64,000 nt of DNA from contig CM027382.1 in the NCBI GenBank assembly GCA_015680905.1, forward strand, positions 11,939,501 to 12,003,500, given 5' to 3'. Below the pieces are notes generated by a model that was not told the DNA's origin, did not search any database, and saw only the letters and a program-made list of their open reading frames with translations. The stretch comes from Coptis chinensis. Its lineage: Eukaryota; Streptophyta; Magnoliopsida; Ranunculales; Ranunculaceae. Shown in pieces: positions 22,306 to 32,513 of this stretch; position 1 is the stretch's first letter, and each line of letters starts with the position of its first letter. A program made the position numbers and the translations under genes.

Positions 22306-23745
22306 TGATATATGCTTGGACACTACTTAGAGTTTTAAACTCTCTAAATTGGTGAAAAAGCAATCAAGGTTCCTTACTCACGATCTTCGTTTCGTAGAGT
22401 TGGAATAAAGATTCGAACTAAACTAAAGCTTAGAACAACTACAAATTGGAATTTACAATAAGGGAACTAAAGAGTAAGGAGTAATTATTAATGCTAGATT
22501 TTTCCTTCCTATTAATAAAAACATTAAAATGAAAACATGCACTTAATACCTAAATGGAAATTTGAAGAGAAATTGGAGAGTTAATCCTCCTCATGTGAAC
22601 TACCATTAGTGTTGATTTGAAATAGGTTTTGATTCTTCCTAAACTCATAGACAAGTCCCTAACGGAAAAATAGATTTGATCCCTAGCATGCATGGCTCAC
22701 TAAAGAACTCATACATGCTAGCAAGTGAAACCAAACAATGACTTATCTCTAAGCTCATTGATTGATTTCTAACTAAACTCTACACCAACTACCATTTTGG
22801 GGTAGGATGTAGAGTTAGTTGTTCTTCCTAAACCTACCAAACCAACAATTGGTTTACCCTCACATGAGTTAGACTAACTCCCCAAAAGGGAAGTTAGCTC
22901 ATGATCCTTGGGACAAGGACTTATGAACTAATAAAAAAAAACTCAAAAGAGAAAGAGAGAGAGAGAGAGAGAGAGAAGAAAATCCACAACCAAACTCACT
23001 TCTATTCTTTCCTAGAAGAACAAGTGTTCCTCCATTAAAACTATTACAAGCTTTTTTAATAATATCAAAACTAAAAACTCATTTTCACTAAGGAACTAAA
23101 ATAATGTCATGTGAGGAAAATAAGTCAAGGGAGTAATTGGAGTGTCCCCACATTTGTCTAATTTCTTCTCCATTTGAGAGAAATCTCATTTCCTCCCACG
23201 TGAATTATCAAACCACATTGATTCATTTTTATCTACCACATTAAAACAAAGTGACACCTTGCCTTTTTTTTCACTATTAACACCTAATCTAATTTATTAC
23301 ATGCAAGGTGTCAACTTTGCACCAATAATTTGTTATCTTTGTCTTGACATGCTCCATGATTGATGACTCATCCAATCTTGTGGCCCCAAGATAGTGGGTC
23401 CATGTGCAGTCGATCCGATGGCCCGGTATTTTGGGCAGTTTTACAACTTCCGCCTATGCGTAGAATTCATCGCCCGATTGTCCGAAAGAAAGCTCTCTCT
23501 TGTGATTCGAGTCCCGGTTCGAGAGGTAGGAGCTTTGAAAGTTTGATGCTTCTACGTGGATTTGGGAGAATTCATATATACGCGCCGTTCCTCGTGCTTT
23601 ATCAGCAGTTTAACCAATATTTCCATGTTTCTCGCAAATACCGCAAAAGTATGAAAACATATTTATTTCATGATTATTAAACACATAATGAACCAAATTT
23701 ATATGTCTCAATGGGGTTTCATAATACACTTTTGGGTGCTTATCA
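22306..23745 (-). repeat. 3' LTR of nested gypsy derivative
   Basis: 1,440 bp, close to identical to 26826-28280 for most of its length. It contains a (GA)n tract at about 22953-22975. Differences from the partner cluster in a CG-rich stretch at about 23400-23650. Confidence 0.93.
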
Positions 23746-24530
23746 CACTACCCCCAAAGACTTTGCTTGTCCTCAAGCAAAGAAGAGACACTAAAATAGA
23801 TAAGTGGCCAAAATGTGTAGTCCTAAACTAATTCTCGTTTAGCAGAGTCGCGATTGCATTGACCATATGCAACAAGGCCTTAAACCACTAGGAATTCCCT
23901 AGTGGACGAAGTTATAGCCTCGTGAGAGTTTTTCTTAAAAAGATACTCACAAACTTCATTTATACTACAACGACTCAAATGATTTAAACTTGTTTCCTAA
24001 ATTAATCTCAGATATCCATACATCTCCTTAGCAGGGAACGAGGATTTATTTATTTGAAACTCAAGTTAATATGTATTCAATAATTAAAACATCTACATAT
24101 GATTATTCATGCAGTGAACTTTTCATTGAAATATACTAGCAGGGTTGTTTCTGGATCCTTGGAGAGCATACCTAAATGGGTTCTCACAGGTATGTGTTGA
24201 AACACATATTCACTCAAAATTTTTCCACTCAGGTTTTGTTAACTCCAGTGTGCAGTGGGCACACGTTTCCTTACATCTCAATGACAGTCAGAGGAGCCGA
24301 TGTCGATCAATCACGTCTACTACTTATTATCACACCACCCTACTCCTAATTGAGCTAGAGGTCTTTATTAGGTATTGTGGGGCTTAGGTGATAGTGTACA
24401 AGAAAATGGAAATGGATAATCAAAATTTACGAGTATGAGAGAATAGGGTCTTCATATATTTACACTAGAGAAATCCTTGTTTCCTTTCCTTCTTCTCTTT
24501 TAACCGAACCTTTTTCCAACCTTGATACTA

Positions 24531-24534
<4 letters not shown>

Positions 24535-24568
<34 letters not shown>
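24535..24568. repeat. Poly(T) tract
   Basis: 34 consecutive T inside the nested gypsy derivative. Confidence 0.95.
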
Positions 24569-24572
<4 letters not shown>

Positions 24573-25943
24573 CTTAAGAACATGATTCTATTTTCCTTTC
24601 TTGAAGCAAGTAACTGACTTATATTTAGGACAAGTCTTTCTCTTTATTCTTCCACATTTCATCCTATTTCTCATACTCATCACTTAGGTAGGTTCTTTTA
24701 TTTGGTTTAATAGATGGGTAAGGAATTTTTTGTGGTGAAAGTGAAAGGTTTGATGAAAGGTTCGATGGAGTGACTAGCGGTAATATTTGTAACAGGTAAG
24801 AATTTTTAGCTATGTCGATCCAAAGAAGGCCTAAATTCTCGCTTTAGGGTTGGTGGTGATCAAGTAAGTAGATGCATAATTTCCTCTAATCGGAAAAACT
24901 ACTCCCCACTGTGTCATCACACACAAATCACTCATATCAAGGCTTTTGGTTAGATTCTCACAGGATTTATAGTTTAAGTAACTAACCGTTGGTTCGTAAA
25001 CTTCTCGCTATGTACAATCAATGATACTCGATTACATGAATATTCATGAAAAGATGTATAAACTATTACGCAGCACGTTATTATCTAAAGTTTCTTAAAA
25101 CAAATCCTAATTAGGATACTAATGTGAGATTTCTAGACAATTTTCATCATTGAAAAGGAAACAAGACTTTGTCACTAAAGTACAATTATTAATATGAAAA
25201 AAAACTATATATAGGCTACAAGATGCCTAATTTTTGCTATAGGTTTAAAGCACCCCCAAACAGAATGATGCTTAGTCCTCGAAGGATCAATAATTAAAGA
25301 GAGAAAGTACCTGAGAACCGTGAGCAAAATTAGGGCTAGATTCTTTGGAAGAGAGGTTGGAGATCATAATATATTATTCAGAAAGAACAAGAAAATGTTC
25401 AATAGCACACTAAACATAGCACACGATAAAATAAACCACAGCATACGAAACATGAAAAACAATAGCACACCAAATAGAAGGTTTAGCTAGATATATGTAC
25501 AATGGCAAACTCAAGTTTACCATCCAACAGACGTGAAGGTTCAAGGCCCTCTTTAAGGAAATGCATTTCCTTAGCATCACGCCAATAGATAATAGTCCGC
25601 CAAATTTCTGCCCATTCTTTGTCTCCGATTCCCTCAAATTGGTCTTCATCTTTTCGTCCTTTGGGTAACATCGAACATGCCTCGTGTATCGGCGGGACGC
25701 TTCCATTGACAAAACCTCAATGAGCGAATGATTTCGCTTTGGGCACATGGAATCCACCTTGACCTGACCATGAAAAGTAGCCGCAAACCGTGGGAAATGT
25801 GTCTTCATGATTCGCAAGCGGTGTGACCGGTAAAAGTATATACTTATCCCTGAAAAGTGCGCGAGCTCGTTTCAGTCGGAGACAACACAACCTAAAATGT
25901 TAAATAAAGCATGACCCCTCGAAGCTAGTGTAATCTGAACGAC

Positions 25944-26519
25944 TTAAAGCGCCTCATTGGCAGTAGAGAAATGCCAATCTCCCATAATGTTCAGGAGTAC
26001 AAATAACATTGCAGTCCCCATGTTCATGGTCATGCTTGCTAATGGAATGGTGATGTTGCGCCATGGTACATGGCCATCTCCTTCTCGTTTGATCTCAAGA
26101 CCATCACCATAAGAGTCGCGAAATGCTTGCCACTTAAAAGAACGGTAAGAATTATGATAGATGTAATGCCAAGATGCAGCAGGTTCGTGATATGGAAGGT
26201 CCAAAGTTAAAGCAAGTTGTTGTTCAGAAAAGATATGAGGTGTGTCACCAACTCGGATTGTGAATCCGTCTAAGTAGAAACCATGCGCATGGTTGAATGT
26301 TGGTGTGTCATCCATATTAGCATAAAAGTATGCAGCCAAACTAGGAGAATAAGTTTGGTCAGGTTGAAGAATTAGGGAAGACCACCCAATGTTTGTGATG
26401 TAATCATGGAAGAGATGGCCATAGGCATTGGAATCCATCATAGACTGAAAGGATTGCTCAGGAATGATTTTGGGAGGGACCATGGATGATGAAGATGCTG
26501 TGTTTGATGAAGATGCCAT
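25944..26519 (-). CDS. Plant transposon protein of the nested LARD-like element
   Basis: A 191-residue minus-strand frame, the first after the primer binding site. It opens with a Ser/Thr-rich stretch (MASSSNTASSSSMVPPK) followed by a folded-looking segment with FYANMDDTPTF, FYLDGFTIRVGDTPHI and SEQQLALTLDLPYHEP. The pattern 'FYANM...G..I.....I...LgLP' is familiar from uncharacterised 'putative plant transposon protein' sequences of Athila-like elements. The frame ends at a stop at 25944, and related-looking sequence continues in other frames to about 25700, so it is probably truncated. Its role is unknown; a gag-like or accessory function is possible. Confidence 0.55.
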   Translation of the reverse strand: MASSSNTASSSSMVPPKIIPEQSFQSMMDSNAYGHLFHDYITNIGWSSLILQPDQTYSPSLAAYFYANMDDTPTFNHAHGFYLDGFTIRVGDTPHIFSEQQLALTLDLPYHEPAASWHYIYHNSYRSFKWQAFRDSYGDGLEIKREGDGHVPWRNITIPLASMTMNMGTAMLFVLLNIMGDWHFSTANEAL

Positions 26520-26825
26520 AGTGGATGAAGTAATAAACTAGGTACGGCAACTGGATGGAAAAATGAGTATGTAAGAAAATAGACCCTCCTGTAGCTTCCC
26601 GCTTTTTCGCCCTTAAAGTTTCCCAGTCCTAACTTTTGGTACCTGGAAGTGGAACGAAAAATTTGTGAGATTACAGGTCTATTTCGAGGAAAAAAACAAA
26701 AAAAAAAAAAAAAAAAACATAAACGAACGAAAAGTGAATGAAGGAAGAGAATGCGGGTTCCCCCTTGATGCAACTTCCGATCTGTAGCACAAGTTCTATG
26801 GCTTTAGAACAGCAGCGGCGCCATT

Positions 26826-27477
26826 TGATATATGCTTGGACACTACTTAGAGTTTTAAACTCTCTAAATTGGTGAAAAAGCAATCAATGTTCCTTACTCA
26901 CGATCTTCGTTTCGTAGAGTTGGAATAAAGATTCGAACTAAACTAAAGCTTAGAACAACTACAAATTGGAATTTACAATAAGGGAACTAAAGAGTAAGGA
27001 GTAATTATTAATGCTAGATTTTTTTTTCCTTCCTATTAATAAAAACATTAAAATGAAAACATGCACTTAATACCGAAATGGAAATTTGAAAGAGAAATTG
27101 GAGAGTTAATCCTCCTCATGTGAACTACCATTAGTGTTGATTTGAAATAGGTTTTGATTCTTCCTAAACTCATAGACAAGTCCCTAACGGAAAAATAGAT
27201 TTGATCCCTAGCATGCATGGCTCACTAAAGAACTCATACATGCTAGCAAGTGAAACCAAACAATGACTTATCTCTAAGCTCATTTATTGATTTCTAACTA
27301 AACTCTACACCAACTACCATTTTGGGGTAGGATGTAGAGTTAGTTGTTCTTCCTAAACCTACCAAACCAACAATTGGTTTACCCTCACATGAGTTAGACT
27401 AACTCCCCAAAAGGGAAGTTAGCTCATGATCCTTGGGACAAGGACTTATGAACTAATAAAAAAAAACTCAAAAAGAG

Positions 27478-27518
<41 letters not shown>

Positions 27519-28280
27519 AAATCCACAACCAAACTCACTTCTATTCTTTCCTAGAAGAACAAGTGTTCCTCCATTAAAACTATTACAAGCTTTTTTAATA
27601 ATATCAAAACTAAAAACTCATTTTCACTAAGGAACTAAAATAATGTCATGTGAGGAAAATAAGTCAAGGGAGTAATTGGAGTGTCCCCACATTTGTCTAA
27701 TTTCTTCTCCATTTGAGAGAAATCTCATTTCCTCCCACGTGAATTATCAAACCACATTGATTCATTTTTATCTACCACATTAAAACAAAGTGACACCTTG
27801 CCTTTTTTTCACTATTAACACTTAATCTAATTTATTACATACAAGGTGTCAACTTTGCACCAATAATTTGTTATCTTTGTCTTGACATGCTCCATGATTG
27901 ATGACTCATCCAATCTTGTGGCCCCGCATAGTGGGTCCATGTGCAGTCTAGTGGCAGTCCGGTATTTTGGGCAGTTTTACAACTTCCCGCCTATGCGTAG
28001 AATTCATCGCCCTGATTGTCTGAGCAGCTCTCTTGTCGCATTCGGAGTCCTGGTTCGAGAGGTAGGAGCTTTGAAAGTTTGATGCTTCTACGTGGATTTG
28101 GGAGAATTCATATATACGCCGTTCCTCGTGCTTTATTGCATGTTTAACCAATATTTCCATGTTTACTGCAAATACCTGCAAAAGTATGAAAACATATTTA
28201 TTTTATGATTATTAAACACATAATGAACCAAATTTATATGTCTCAATGGGGTTTCATAATACACTTTTGGGTGCTTATCA
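26826..28280 (-). repeat. 5' LTR of nested gypsy derivative
   Basis: 1,455 bp. Same sequence as 22306-23745 apart from small indels, a longer (GA)n tract (about 27483-27514) and a cluster of differences at about 27920-28170. The primer binding site lies immediately left of it. Confidence 0.93.
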
Positions 28281-28285
28281 ATTCT

Positions 28286-29332
28286 CAACCCTTGTCTTCT
28301 ACTTTTTAAATGTCTCAAAAACTTCATCCTTGGACTTCAAGATATATACCCACACATAGTGTGTATAATCATCGATGAAAGAGACATAATACCGGTTACC
28401 TCCCTTAGAAGCCACTCTAGAGGGTCCCCAAACATCCGTATTCACATAATCCAGGGCGCCTCTTGTTTTGTGCTTGCTTGTACCGAACTTGACTCTGCAC
28501 TACTTGCCATAGACATAATGCTCGCAGAATTCCATACTTGGTTCATTAAGTCTTTTAGTAGCCCTCGCTTGCACAACTCAGACAATCCATTTTGGCTCAT
28601 ATGCCCAAGGCGCATATGCCATAATTTTGTGCACTCAGAATCATCACCACATGTACCCATTGCTACATCGCCTATCACTGTACTACCCAACAAAGTATAC
28701 AAGTTTTCATGTCTTTGACCCTTCATAATGACTAAAGAGCCACTAAGGATCTTTAGGACTCCACCATTTCCCACAAACTTGTGGCCTTTGGAATCTAAGG
28801 TACCAAGAGAAATAAGGTTCTTCTTTAGCTCAGGAACATGCATCACATCGGTTAAAGTCCTCATTACACCATCATGCATTTTGACCCGTATAGTTCTTAC
28901 CGTCTTACAAGCAACATCATTACCTATTAAGATGAAACCTCCACTCAAGTTCTCATAGGTAGAAAACCACTTCCTATTTGGACACATGTGGTAGGAACAC
29001 CCGGAATCAAGAATCCACTTTTCGATCATGTGGTCGTCTTGTGTAGACACCGAAAGACCTACATCATCCCCATCGAAGTCGGAAGCAAGACTTGCTTCAC
29101 TAACATGCTCATTCTCAAACTTACCACTCATCTTGTTACTATTTTTCGGGCTAGGGCAATCACATAGATAATGCCCCTTTTCTTTGCAATTGTAGCACCG
29201 TACATGTTTTAAAGGCTTCTTCGAACTACCCTTCCACTTGCTTGTGGAAGTCATCTCATTCGACATCACCCCCGCCGTCTTTTCTTTTGCTTCTTTATCA
29301 AACTTCTCTACTTCAAATCTAGCATTTGACAT
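28286..29332 (-). pseudogene. Copia gag remnant, zinc knuckle, protease and integrase start
   Basis: The minus-strand frame 29332-28442 (296 residues) opens MSNARFEVEKFD, which is the start of copia gag. It then jumps within a few residues to the zinc knuckle CYNCKEKGHYLCDC (about residues 41-54), so most of gag is deleted. The protease active site is ILDSGCSYHMCP (about residues 107-118), with Ser for Thr as usual in copia. The GAG pre-integrase region LWHMRLGHMSQNGL gives the HHCC histidines. A frameshift follows; another frame then carries the first integrase Asp region and FIDDYTHYVWVY up to the nested insertion at 28280. Confidence 0.88.
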
Positions 29333-29486
29333 CTTGGGAGCCTTTTTTCAAGTCACACACAATAACAAAAAAAATAATATCTCACTCAGGAATTTTATCG
29401 AACACCTTGTCTACGCAAATTTTGAGCACTATGGTTCTTCACCAAAACTAAAAATCCTAGGTCATATACCCCATTCCAATACCAAT

Positions 29487-30226
29487 TGTTGTGGATAAAT
29501 CAATGCGAAAACAACGTTATCCACAGCAAATAGATCAACCCTACACAAGGATTGATCCTTCTCTCTAGACAAGACTTCAACACCCTCCAAGTCCTATCCC
29601 AATGCTTCTCATTAACAATTTAACAAGCAAATAAAGTAAAGATAATAATGCAAAAGAGAACCAACCTTGTAGATAAATCACTGTGGAAACAACATTATCC
29701 ACAGCAAATAGATCAACCCTACATAAGGATTGATCTTTCTCTCTAGACAAGACTTCAACACCCTCCAAGTACTATCCCAATGCTTCTCATTAACAATTTA
29801 ACAAGCATATAAAGTAAAGATAATAATGCAAAAGTGAACCAACTACAAGACAATAATATATCATGGTTCGGCAATTTGCCTACGTCCATACTGGCGAGTT
29901 CCAAGCTTTACTAGATGTCCAGAGTAACATATTACAAGAGCTCCCAATTCACTCACAAAGAATGAACACTCAACTCACTAAGAATTTCTCTCTTACAATC
30001 TCTCTCTCTCTTTCTTTTGGTTAGGTTAAGTTTTTACAAAAAAAACTTATATTTATACTGTTTCTGAAAACTTTCAAACAAAATAAAATCTTTGAAAACG
30101 GTGGAGGGTAGCGCTAACTAACAACCTGAAAGTCGTCAAAGAGAGGAGGCGTCAGGCTTTGTCCGAGGCATACATAGAGCAGAACGCTTTAACACCAAGG
30201 AGAGAAAAACGTCTTTTTTCTCTACA
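29487..30226 (-). repeat. 5' LTR of the copia element
   Basis: 740 bp, starting TGTTGTGGATAAATC and ending CTCTACA. It carries the same internal duplication as its partner (GTGGATAAATC near 29491 and GTAGATAAATC near 29669) and a GTTCGGCAATTTGCCTACG segment shared with the left copy. Confidence 0.88.
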
Positions 30227-30235
30227 GAGTATGCT

Positions 30236-30241
30236 TTTATT
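30236..30241 (-). promoter_or_regulatory. Poly(A) signal of the pararetrovirus
   Basis: AATAAA on the minus strand, about 111-120 bases downstream of the TATA box at 30352-30361. This fits the short terminal-repeat arrangement of pararetroviral pregenomic RNA. Viral homology stops within a few bases of this point. Confidence 0.6.
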
Positions 30242-30351
30242 TATATGGATGGAAGTGTATATTACAAGGGGAGATAGAGAGAGCACTCTTAGCAAACTAG
30301 AAAGAAAATTGAAAGGTAAAATATTGGATGTCCTCAACAAGGGTGAGGTAT

Positions 30352-30361
30352 CCCTTTTATA
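30352..30361 (-). promoter_or_regulatory. Pararetroviral TATA box
   Basis: TATAAAAGGG on the minus strand, downstream of the last viral frame and upstream of the redundant segment, as expected for the pregenomic RNA promoter. Activity is untested. Confidence 0.6.
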
Positions 30362-30664
30362 CTAGTCGGAACTCAAAATATAATTTGGAGTCCGCACAGG
30401 AAGTGGCTACATGTGCTTCAATAGTTGCAGTCGACTGGGCCACCTTGACAAAGCATACTTGTCTTTTACTTCTGTCTTCAAAGGATAAGAATCCTTTTGA
30501 TACTTTATTCCATTACCTTTTGACTTTAAAGAAAAGAAAAAGGTGAAATGTCCCTTTCATGGGTCCTTCTTGGATAAAGTAGAAAGAATACAGCTGTTGA
30601 TTCAATTTCTGGTCCTTAATTTGGGGCCACGATTAATCCGCCATTATCTTTGAGTCGTAGATTC

Positions 30665-31591
30665 TCAAAGAACTTGGATCAGGATGTCATTATCCACATC
30701 TTCTAGTTCTGACTCAGAGGAAAGGTTCCCAAGATGATTAAGATACTCATAAGGACCTTCTTCATCTATTAATTTGAGGATCTCCATAGCTGTTGGACTA
30801 AGAGCCAAAGAGCTAATCCTGTTGAATTGCTCAAAGAATTTGGTTCTATTAGAATTGTCCAAGGATTCTGTAAGGATTATAAATCTATCAGATTCAGACA
30901 GAAAAGTAAACTTTGGATACTTTTGTGCTGAATTAGATTTGATAAACCATTTAATCTGATGAAGACCAATAGCACGGATTTCGGCCATTTCTCTGATCCT
31001 GTCTTCTGCTGTAATTATATGAAATTTCTCCTTAGATTCCGAAAGAGAAATGACTCTTGATATGTCATCAAAAGGTCTCTGTTTATGGATTCGGACCAAA
31101 AATACTGCAGGATAAGTTTCATCTTCTGTATATTCAGGACAAGCTGTAATAAATTCACAGTAAATAGTTCCACGCCATTTTATCATAGTATTTTCTATGG
31201 CCTGAACCAACGGTGAAGGCAGGAATGTTCTGTCATTAGTTCCTGCTTCCAAAGATACTTCTGTACTGATGGTTATGGATTTAATAAATCCCATCTCTAG
31301 TAATTCATCAATTAAAAACATATCTTCAGGACCAAAATATTGCCAAAATGTGGCAGGAAGGAAGATATGAAGACTAGGATGTATACTGTGAGTGCCTTCA
31401 GTAATATGGGCAATACCTTTTATAATCAAAGGGCAAGAACCCAAAACTATTGAATTCCAATTATTAATCCATTTCTGAAAATGTGAAGGAGGAAGATTTT
31501 GGATTAATTCAGGTAAAGGTGCTGGAAGGGAAATTTTGGCTTTATTCCAAAAATATTCTGAAAAGTCTTTGGAGAGAATACTCCAAGACAC
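30665..31591 (-). CDS. 3'-terminal pararetroviral protein of unknown function
   Basis: A clean 308-residue minus-strand frame with no disabling mutation, lying where caulimovirids place the frame after polymerase (often a translation transactivator or inclusion protein). It has a proline-rich start around LPAPLPELIQNLPPSHF, a central globular-looking part, and an acidic end (SSESELEDVDND). I see no protease, polymerase or zinc-binding motif. Its survival as an open frame beside broken neighbours is notable. Function is not assigned from sequence. Confidence 0.55.
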   Translation of the reverse strand: MSWSILSKDFSEYFWNKAKISLPAPLPELIQNLPPSHFQKWINNWNSIVLGSCPLIIKGIAHITEGTHSIHPSLHIFLPATFWQYFGPEDMFLIDELLEMGFIKSITISTEVSLEAGTNDRTFLPSPLVQAIENTMIKWRGTIYCEFITACPEYTEDETYPAVFLVRIHKQRPFDDISRVISLSESKEKFHIITAEDRIREMAEIRAIGLHQIKWFIKSNSAQKYPKFTFLSESDRFIILTESLDNSNRTKFFEQFNRISSLALSPTAMEILKLIDEEGPYEYLNHLGNLSSESELEDVDNDILIQVL

Positions 31592-31753
31592 ACAATCAAG
31601 GGATCTTTTTGAACTATTGGTTTTATTAAACTGAAACCAAGGCTTGATTGAGTTCTCGTTGCTTGCTAAAATATTTAGCGTTGATTTTAAGAACTGGATA
31701 AGATCTTTTTATTATCCGATCAAATGTATTGATAACATTGTCCAAAATGGACT

Positions 31754-32095
31754 TCAAAGTCGCGGAAGCTTTTGATGTGTAAAGAACTTATGTCGGTTAT
31801 CATAGACATAAGGTAACTCTAGATTATCAAATCGTACTTTTCTTTTACCAGTACTTTTAGACTCTCTAGAAAAATTATGCGAAGAACTCGCATAAGTGCT
31901 GAAATATTCAGACTCCAAGGTTTCACCCTTGTTGATGCTGTTAGAAATACCAACAGACTCCTGGGAATGATCCCAGTTAAGGAGGCCTAAATTGTCCTCA
32001 AGAATGTCGATAAACTCAACATTAGCAGTATCCTGAAAGGATTCAGAGTCCTTTAATGGTTGCTCTGTGTGCTGTCCATATAATGGATTCTCCAA
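31754..32095 (-). CDS. Short pararetroviral frame of unknown function
   Basis: 113 residues, acidic at the start and basic at the end (STGKRKVRFDNLELPY). It lies between the protease remnant and the 308-residue frame and may be the N-terminal part of the same original protein, since both are on the minus strand and the gap is short. No domain recognised. Confidence 0.4.
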   Translation of the reverse strand: MENPLYGQHTEQPLKDSESFQDTANVEFIDILEDNLGLLNWDHSQESVGISNSINKGETLESEYFSTYASSSHNFSRESKSTGKRKVRFDNLELPYVYDNRHKFFTHQKLPRL

Positions 32096-32246
32096 TGAAC
32101 CAAATTAGAGCATCTTTGGATTCGTAAAAGACATTCAATTATGCCTTAGATGTACAGGGATATAATCCGGGAGAAATATTCTCTGAATAATGAAGAGTAT
32201 ATTATTTCCAAAATATTTGGATACTCATAAAGCCTTTGTTTGTGAA

Positions 32247-32513
32247 TTATATTTCACAATCTTGGATCTTCCCCCGCTCGCAAAGAAGAAGAGATAAATT
32301 CAAGACCAACCGATGATCCTCAAAGTTAGTGTAAATACCATAATTGTCAATTTTATTTATAGGCATAATGGTATTTAAGAAAGGGGGGTTCAAAGATAAT
32401 TTTTGGGTAAGGTCTTTAATTAATAGAAAAGATAGAGGTATATTAACCTCATTCTTAATAATATTAACCTTAGTAAGCTTATCTTTGAATAGCAATTTTA
32501 CTACCACTAGCAT
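32247..32513 (-). pseudogene. C-terminal half of pararetroviral protease
   Basis: Overlaps the end of the coat-protease frame in a different frame. It contains IPLSFLLIKDL and PPFLNTIMPINKIDNYGIYT, matching the second half of retropepsins ('iLGtpFL..i.P'), although the usual LG is replaced. A frameshift near 32490 separates it from the DSGAD active site. Right after it, where RT should begin, homology ends. Confidence 0.6.

Larger units (their letters stand above)
22306..28280 (-). mobile_element. Athila/LARD-like gypsy derivative nested in copia
   Basis: LTRs are 22306-23745 and 26826-28280; the target duplication ATTCT is at 22301-22305 and 28281-28285. On the minus strand the LTR begins TGATAAGCACCC and ends CATATATCA. 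Just inside the 5' LTR is TGGCGCCGCTGCTG, a primer site of the type used by Athila-like elements, and just before the 3' LTR is the polypurine tract CTTTGGGGGTAGTG. The interior is only about 3.1 kb, with one 191-residue frame and no protease, RT or integrase. It is therefore non-autonomous and would need enzymes from a relative. Confidence 0.88.
20141..30226 (-). mobile_element. Ty1-copia element without RT, host of a nested insertion
   Basis: LTRs at 20141-20948 and 29487-30226; the target duplication GAGTA is at 20136-20140 and 30227-30231. The right LTR starts TGTTGTGG and both end CTCTACA; the left copy has TATTGTGG, a mutated first dinucleotide. On the minus strand the order is LTR, a degenerate primer site (TGGTATTGGAATGG), gag remnant, protease, integrase, then a jump straight from the early RT approach (VSLPTGKRALGC) to the 3' end. 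RT and RNase H are therefore deleted. The integrase is split by the gypsy derivative at 22306-28280. Without that insert the element is about 4.1 kb. Confidence 0.9.

Noticed and set aside
25410-25817. 135-residue minus-strand frame downstream of the LARD protein
   Set aside because: No recognisable continuation of the upstream protein or known domain in this frame; possibly partly coding in the ancestor but unsupported.
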